Shown here piece by piece: positions 5,898 through 9,797 of a stretch of 9,797 bases of DNA. The number at the start of each line of letters is the position of its first letter. The first letter of the stretch is position 1. The stretch lies in NCBI GenBank assembly GCA_013213915.1, contig JABSRK010000116.1, positions 1 through 9,797 of the forward strand, given 5' to 3'. Under the pieces are notes generated by a model, which did no database searches, had not been told where the DNA came from, and saw only the letters and a list, made by a program, of their open reading frames with translations. Both the position numbers and the translations under genes were made by a program. The DNA comes from Planctomycetota bacterium (GTDB taxonomy: Bacteria > Planctomycetota > GCA-002687715).

Positions 5898-8123
5898 ATG
5901 CTCCCCCTTCGATGTCGTGCATGCCTCGTTTTGCTGGCGGTATCCGCTCTCGTACCGGCCCAGGGTCCGGCTTTCACGCTTTCGTTCCCCAATGGTGTGC
6001 CGACCGAGGTCCTGCCGGACGCTCCGTTCAGCGTTCTCGTGCGGGTGACCCCGCATGTGGGGCAGGTCGAGCCGTCGAGCGGCGCCCTCCGGATCTCGGT
6101 CGATGGCGCTCCGTTTCAGGTCATGGCGATCCCGTCATCCATGAGTGACCTGTATGTGGTGACGCTCCCCGCTGTCCCGTGCTTCACGACCCTGAGTTGG
6201 TATGTGACGTTCAGTCCGCTGGGAGGCGGCTCCCCCATCGTCGCGCCTGGAACGGCGCCGTCGACGACGTATGTCACGCACGCGAGTCCCGGATCTCTCG
6301 TCGCCGCGTGGAGCGACGACTTCGAGACCGACCTCGGGTGGACGGTCACCAATTCACCCACGTTGAGCGACGGCGCGTGGGAGCGTGGCATCCCGATCGG
6401 TGGGGGAGACCGCGGCGATCCGGCGACGGCGTTCGGCGGCTCCGGCTACTGCTACCTCACGGACAACGTTGACGGAAACTCGGACGTGGATGGTGGCTCG
6501 ACGACGCTCACGTCGCCAGTCATAGACGTTTCGGGGCTGACGGACGCACGGATCTCGGTTGCCATCTGGTACGACAACGTCCAGGGCCCCAGCGCCGGGC
6601 AGGACACGTTCGAGATCGAGATCTCGGACGATGGGGGAGCAAGCTGGGCGTCGCTGGAGAGCTACAACCAGAGCGTCGGCATGTGGGTCGTGCGGTCCTA
6701 CCGGATCGCGTCTTTCGTATCCCTCAGCAACCTGCTGCAGGTGCGATTCACCGCGTCTGACCTCGGATCTCCGTCCATCGTGGAGGCCGGGGTGGACGCA
6801 TTCCGAATCGAGGTGTGTCCGTTCGGGCCGCCGTTCGGAGCCGGTGCCGGGACGGCGGGCGCCGACATCCTGTTCGTCAACGGGTCGGCCGGCGGCCTGC
6901 GCCGACAGGTCCAGGTCGGACTCGATCAACCGATCACGCTCCATCTCGACCAGGCGCCGGGGACATCGCTGCCGATGCCGTTCGCGCTGTTCGGGATGGT
7001 GGGCATCCCCGACGCGAGCGCCCAGACGACGCTCCCGTACGGGATCGGCGACATGGCGTTCGCCCCGTGCAGCATCGCGCCCTTCGACCCGAGCCTGTTC
7101 CTTCTCGCTGGCATCACGATCCCGGGATGCACGACCGTCTACCCCGCGGCAACGGTGCCGTGGACGGTGTCGCTCCCCTCGGGGGTGCAGATGGAACAGC
7201 AGTACACGTTCCAGGGCGTTGTCGCTGGCGACAACGCTCTGTACGTCACCAACGCGGTCGCTGTGGAGAGCGTGGGGACGCCTTCCAGCATTCCCGGCCC
7301 CGGCGCCTTCCCGGCGCAGTGGATCCACGGCTCGGCCAGTTGCGGCAGCAACCAGGACCCGCCGATACAGGTCCATCAGTACAACGCGAACACCTACATC
7401 CTCCGGCAGAACATGTGCGCCAACTTCGAGGCGCCCTTCATCTATCTGTTGCTCGGGCAACAGCGCGCGATCCTCTTCGACACCGGCGCCGTGTCCAACG
7501 CTTCGACCATGCCAACCCAGGCGACGGTCCAGGGGATCGTGAACCAGTGGACCGCTGCCAGCGGTATCTCGAGCTACGAACTCGTCGTCGCGCACCTCCA
7601 CGGTCACGGTGACCACGTCGCCGGGGATGGGCAGTTCAACGGGCAGCCGAACACGACCGTCGTCGGGACGTCGACGGCGTCCGTGCAGAGCTTCTTCGGA
7701 ATCACCAACTGGCCGAACCAGGTCGTCTACTACGACCTCGGTGGTCGCATGCTCGAGATCGTGCCGATCCCGGGCCACCAATCCGCGCACATCGCGGTGT
7801 ACGACCACGACACCGATATCCTGCTCACAGGCGATTCCCTCTACCCCGGCTTCCTCTTCATCAGCAACTTCGGCCAGTACGTGGAGAGCATCAACCGGTT
7901 GGCGAATTTCGCCCAGCTGCGCGGCGTGTCGCATGTTCTGGGGACGCACATCGAGATGACGGCTACGCCAGGCGTGGCCTACCCCTACGGCACCACCTAC
8001 CAGCCGAACGAGCGTGTCCTCGAGCTCGGAAGCGGCCACCTGCTGGAGCTGCAGGTGGCGCTCAACGCGATGGGCTCGAACCCGTCCTACCTTGCGCTCG
8101 ACCACTTCCACATCTGGCCGTAG
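5898..8123 (+). CDS. Secreted multidomain protein with C-terminal metallo-beta-lactamase-fold hydrolase
   Basis: A 741-residue exported protein. Signal peptide: MLPLRCR, a hydrophobic core ACLVLLAVSALV, and cleavage near residue 22 (VPA before QG), which fixes the start. Residues about 23-137 look like an Ig-like domain and about 138-309 like a MAM-like jelly-roll domain beginning DDFETDLGWTV, with an Asp/Asn-rich possible calcium site at 189-199. I recognise this pair as a module common in planctomycete secreted proteins. Residues about 315-459 form a third beta-rich domain (from ADILFVNGSAGG to NALYVTNAVAVESVG). The MBL domain (about 490-741) has FDTG (D528), HGHGDH (H568, H570, D572, H573), PGH (H627), GDSL (D646) and GTH (H684), so the dinuclear metal site is complete. 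The substrate is unknown; a lactonase, esterase, phosphodiesterase or beta-lactamase activity cannot be separated by motif alone. No neighbour suggests a pathway, and the sulfatase gene is convergent rather than co-transcribed. Confidence 0.93.
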   Translation: MLPLRCRACLVLLAVSALVPAQGPAFTLSFPNGVPTEVLPDAPFSVLVRVTPHVGQVEPSSGALRISVDGAPFQVMAIPSSMSDLYVVTLPAVPCFTTLSWYVTFSPLGGGSPIVAPGTAPSTTYVTHASPGSLVAAWSDDFETDLGWTVTNSPTLSDGAWERGIPIGGGDRGDPATAFGGSGYCYLTDNVDGNSDVDGGSTTLTSPVIDVSGLTDARISVAIWYDNVQGPSAGQDTFEIEISDDGGASWASLESYNQSVGMWVVRSYRIASFVSLSNLLQVRFTASDLGSPSIVEAGVDAFRIEVCPFGPPFGAGAGTAGADILFVNGSAGGLRRQVQVGLDQPITLHLDQAPGTSLPMPFALFGMVGIPDASAQTTLPYGIGDMAFAPCSIAPFDPSLFLLAGITIPGCTTVYPAATVPWTVSLPSGVQMEQQYTFQGVVAGDNALYVTNAVAVESVGTPSSIPGPGAFPAQWIHGSASCGSNQDPPIQVHQYNANTYILRQNMCANFEAPFIYLLLGQQRAILFDTGAVSNASTMPTQATVQGIVNQWTAASGISSYELVVAHLHGHGDHVAGDGQFNGQPNTTVVGTSTASVQSFFGITNWPNQVVYYDLGGRMLEIVPIPGHQSAHIAVYDHDTDILLTGDSLYPGFLFISNFGQYVESINRLANFAQLRGVSHVLGTHIEMTATPGVAYPYGTTYQPNERVLELGSGHLLELQVALNAMGSNPSYLALDHFHIWP

Positions 8124-8141
8124 GACAGCGCTTGAGCCGCT

Positions 8142-8168
8142 CGACTGCCGCGTCCGTCGTGGCAGTCG
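8142..8168. terminator. Strong hairpin between convergent MBL and sulfatase genes, likely bidirectional terminator
   Basis: CGACTGCC (8142-8149) and GGCAGTCG (8161-8168) are perfect inverted copies. The stem continues inward as G-U, C-G and G-C to 11 pairs with a 5-nt loop (8153-8157). It fills most of the 46-bp gap between the stop codons of the two convergent genes and ends two bases before the sulfatase stop. No long T-run follows on either strand, so Rho-independent release is uncertain, but the position argues strongly for a 3'-end role. Confidence 0.6.
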
Positions 8169-8169
8169 T

Positions 8170-9797
8170 TCACTCGCCGATGATGACCGCCCGGGCGTCC
8201 GATGTGGTGAACGGAAAGGGTAGCGAGGCGGAAGGGTCAACGATCACCCAACTATGGAAGACGTGCGCGGTCATCGCGAGCGGATGGGCCGGGACGACCA
8301 CGGGGAGCGCGAGGTTGCCTAAAGCATCGGTCGTACCCGTCAGGTACGTCTCGGCCGAAGCCCAGAGGAAGCTGCCGGGCATGCCGCCCACCGTGGAGAG
8401 ATCGAACGGCAGCGGCAGACCGCTCCACTCCGTGTCCGACGTGCCGAGAAGCAGATGCGCCGTGGCGCCTGCGGGCGCCGACGCGACGCTGCAGGTGTAG
8501 GTCGAGTCTACGGACGGGTTGCCGAGGACCTGGATCAACGGCGAGCCGTTCGAACTCGTCGCAGAAGCGCCGTACGGAGTCACGGAGTTGTTGGGGTGCC
8601 TCAACTCGGTGATGACGTCACGCAGGGTTTGGAGCGCGGCCTGTTGCGTGCCGGTCAGTCCACCCGTCAGGGAAGTCGTTTCGAACGGGTCAGCGAGGAG
8701 GTCGTAGAACTCTTCGTTGGTGCCGCTGGGTGTGTACCGCACGATCAGCTTGTGCTGCGTGTCTCGCGCGACGGCGAACGCGCCGGGCGATTCGGGCTGT
8801 TGCCCGCCGAACTGCTCGCTGAACACGTGCGTTCGCAGGGGCGCTTGCGTTGATGAAAACAGGTACGGCAGCAGGCTCGTGCCGTCGAGATGGACGTGGT
8901 TCGCGCGCCGCCCTCCGGTCATGTCGAGAATCGTCGGTGCGAGGTCGGCGACCGAAACGAGGGCCGTCTCCTCGCGTCCGCCAAGGAAGACGCTCGGGCC
9001 CGTCACGATGAGCGGCACATTGACGCCACCCTCGTACGGCGTTCCCTTGGCGTGGTTAGGTGCGAAGGGGGACTCCGCGATCGGCTGCGGCGTACCATTG
9101 TCACCCATGAAGATGACATCGGTATTCGCGAGCACGGGACCGAGCGTTGCCAACAGGCGTCCGATCTCCGTGTCCATCGCCTCGACGGCGGCCTTGTAGA
9201 ACGGGCGCGGGTTCGTGGCCGGGTTCAGCCCCGTGAGGTCACTCGTGTGGAGGTCGGCCGGCGGTGTGTGCCAGGGGCTGTGAGGGGCGTTGAAGTTCAG
9301 CACGCAGAACCATGGGCCGGAAGCGCTCGCGATCCACGAGATCGTGTCGTCTACGATCTGGGTCGTTGCGTACGTCGAGGAGAGGGACGTGGAACCGTTC
9401 ACCGTGCGCGGCCAGCCGAAGTAGTTGTTCACCTGGCCCCCGATCAGTCCGGCAAAGTGGTCGTAGCCGCCGATGACGTTGGGCGCCGAGTTCCCCGTGC
9501 CGTTTCCGAGATGCCACTTGCCGATGCAGGCGTGGGCGTATCCCGTCTCGCCGAGGTCGAGCATCTCGGGGATTGTGGTCTCATAACCCTCCAGATCGGG
9601 CGTCCCACCCTGGCCGCCGATGGGGGAGCCGATCCCGGTTCGGAACCCGTACCTCCCGGTTTGCAGGCATACGCGCGTCGGCGAGCAAGTCGCGTACGCC
9701 CACGCGTTCCGGAAGACGACCCCGCTGGCCGCCATTGCGTCCAGGTTGGGCGTCGGGGGAGGAGCGGCGCCCTCGGCGTAAGCACCGACCTGGTCGC
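8170..9797 (-). CDS. Formylglycine-dependent sulfatase (arylsulfatase A-like), N-terminus outside window
   Basis: It hydrolyses sulfate esters, probably on an extracytoplasmic substrate. The frame is open to the window edge: 20 codons before the ATG at 9735 read PTPNLDAM, a typical sulfatase N-terminal segment, so that ATG is internal; the signal peptide and first metal-binding Asp pair should lie beyond base 9797. Counting from that Met: the core CSPTR (C17, expected to be converted to formylglycine) with LQTGRYG, GKWHLG (K73, H75), H152 in NFNAPHSPWH, the metal-binding DN in FMGDNGTPQ (D212, N213), and K230 in HAKGTPYEGG. The catalytic domain ends near 395. Residues about 399-521 form a beta-rich tail (LGNPSVDSTY to SDARAVIIGE) of a type seen at the end of planctomycete secreted enzymes, perhaps for sorting or surface attachment. 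Maturation needs a formylglycine-generating enzyme, which is not in the window. The sulfated substrate is not predictable here. Confidence 0.96.
   Translation of the reverse strand, partial: DQVGAYAEGAAPPPTPNLDAMAASGVVFRNAWAYATCSPTRVCLQTGRYGFRTGIGSPIGGQGGTPDLEGYETTIPEMLDLGETGYAHACIGKWHLGNGTGNSAPNVIGGYDHFAGLIGGQVNNYFGWPRTVNGSTSLSSTYATTQIVDDTISWIASASGPWFCVLNFNAPHSPWHTPPADLHTSDLTGLNPATNPRPFYKAAVEAMDTEIGRLLATLGPVLANTDVIFMGDNGTPQPIAESPFAPNHAKGTPYEGGVNVPLIVTGPSVFLGGREETALVSVADLAPTILDMTGGRRANHVHLDGTSLLPYLFSSTQAPLRTHVFSEQFGGQQPESPGAFAVARDTQHKLIVRYTPSGTNEEFYDLLADPFETTSLTGGLTGTQQAALQTLRDVITELRHPNNSVTPYGASATSSNGSPLIQVLGNPSVDSTYTCSVASAPAGATAHLLLGTSDTEWSGLPLPFDLSTVGGMPGSFLWASAETYLTGTTDALGNLALPVVVPAHPLAMTAHVFHSWVIVDPSASLPFPFTTSDARAVIIGE

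Noticed and set aside
8035..8059. Perfect 9-bp inverted repeat with 7-nt loop near the 3' end of the MBL gene
   Set aside because: It lies inside coding sequence for GHLLELQVA; in 10 kb of GC-rich DNA one such repeat is expected about by chance, so no function is claimed.
6354..8240. A 628-codon open frame on the minus strand opposite the MBL-fold gene
   Set aside because: Its translation is rich in Arg, Glu, Val and His with no recognisable domain, as expected from the antisense of GC-rich codons, while the plus-strand gene has a signal peptide and full metal-site motifs.

Overview
The window is GC-rich, densely coding DNA that looks like a chromosomal segment of a member of the Planctomycetota. 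This assignment is an inference from protein types; no rRNA or housekeeping marker is present. The supporting signs are a formylglycine-type sulfatase with an extracytoplasmic C-terminal beta domain, a secreted PQQ-like propeller opening with a WPAWRG-type motif and carrying a Gly/Arg-rich insert, and a secreted enzyme built on an Ig-like plus MAM-like module that I recognise from planctomycete secretomes. Four of the six genes carry, or in the sulfatase's case are expected to carry, export signals, so the window is mostly about the cell envelope and the outside of the cell.

Layout. (1) 1..3545, plus strand: the 3' end of a LolD/YbbA-type ABC ATPase gene, then a 1090-residue FtsX-family permease joined to it by a 4-base ATGA overlap; together they form one ABC exporter or envelope-remodelling complex. 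(2) 3546..3829: a 284-bp non-coding gap with a weak hairpin after the permease and, on the minus strand, a sequence resembling the T-arm and CCA end of a tRNA or tmRNA. (3) 3830..5218, plus: a secreted PQQ-like beta-propeller protein. (4) 5283..5819, minus: a lipoprotein form of methionine-R-sulfoxide reductase (msrB), convergent with the propeller gene; the 64-bp gap contains a strong hairpin. (5) 5820..5897: a 78-bp divergent promoter region. (6) 5898..8123, plus: a 741-residue secreted multidomain protein ending in a metallo-beta-lactamase-fold hydrolase with a complete metal site. (7) 8170..9797, minus: a sulfatase whose N-terminus lies beyond the window, convergent with gene 6; the 46-bp gap again holds an 11-bp hairpin.

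How they work together. Only the ATPase/permease pair is a clear operon. The remaining genes alternate in strand and look like independent units: extracytoplasmic repair of oxidised methionine (MsrB), a propeller of unknown substrate, a secreted hydrolase of unknown substrate, and removal of sulfate from an exported substrate (sulfatase). I found no CRISPR array, transposase, integrase, phage gene, toxin-antitoxin pair or defence module. The least ordinary items are the MBL enzyme fused to planctomycete-style secretion modules, the orphan tRNA/tmRNA-like 3' end, and the hairpins that fill both convergent gaps.
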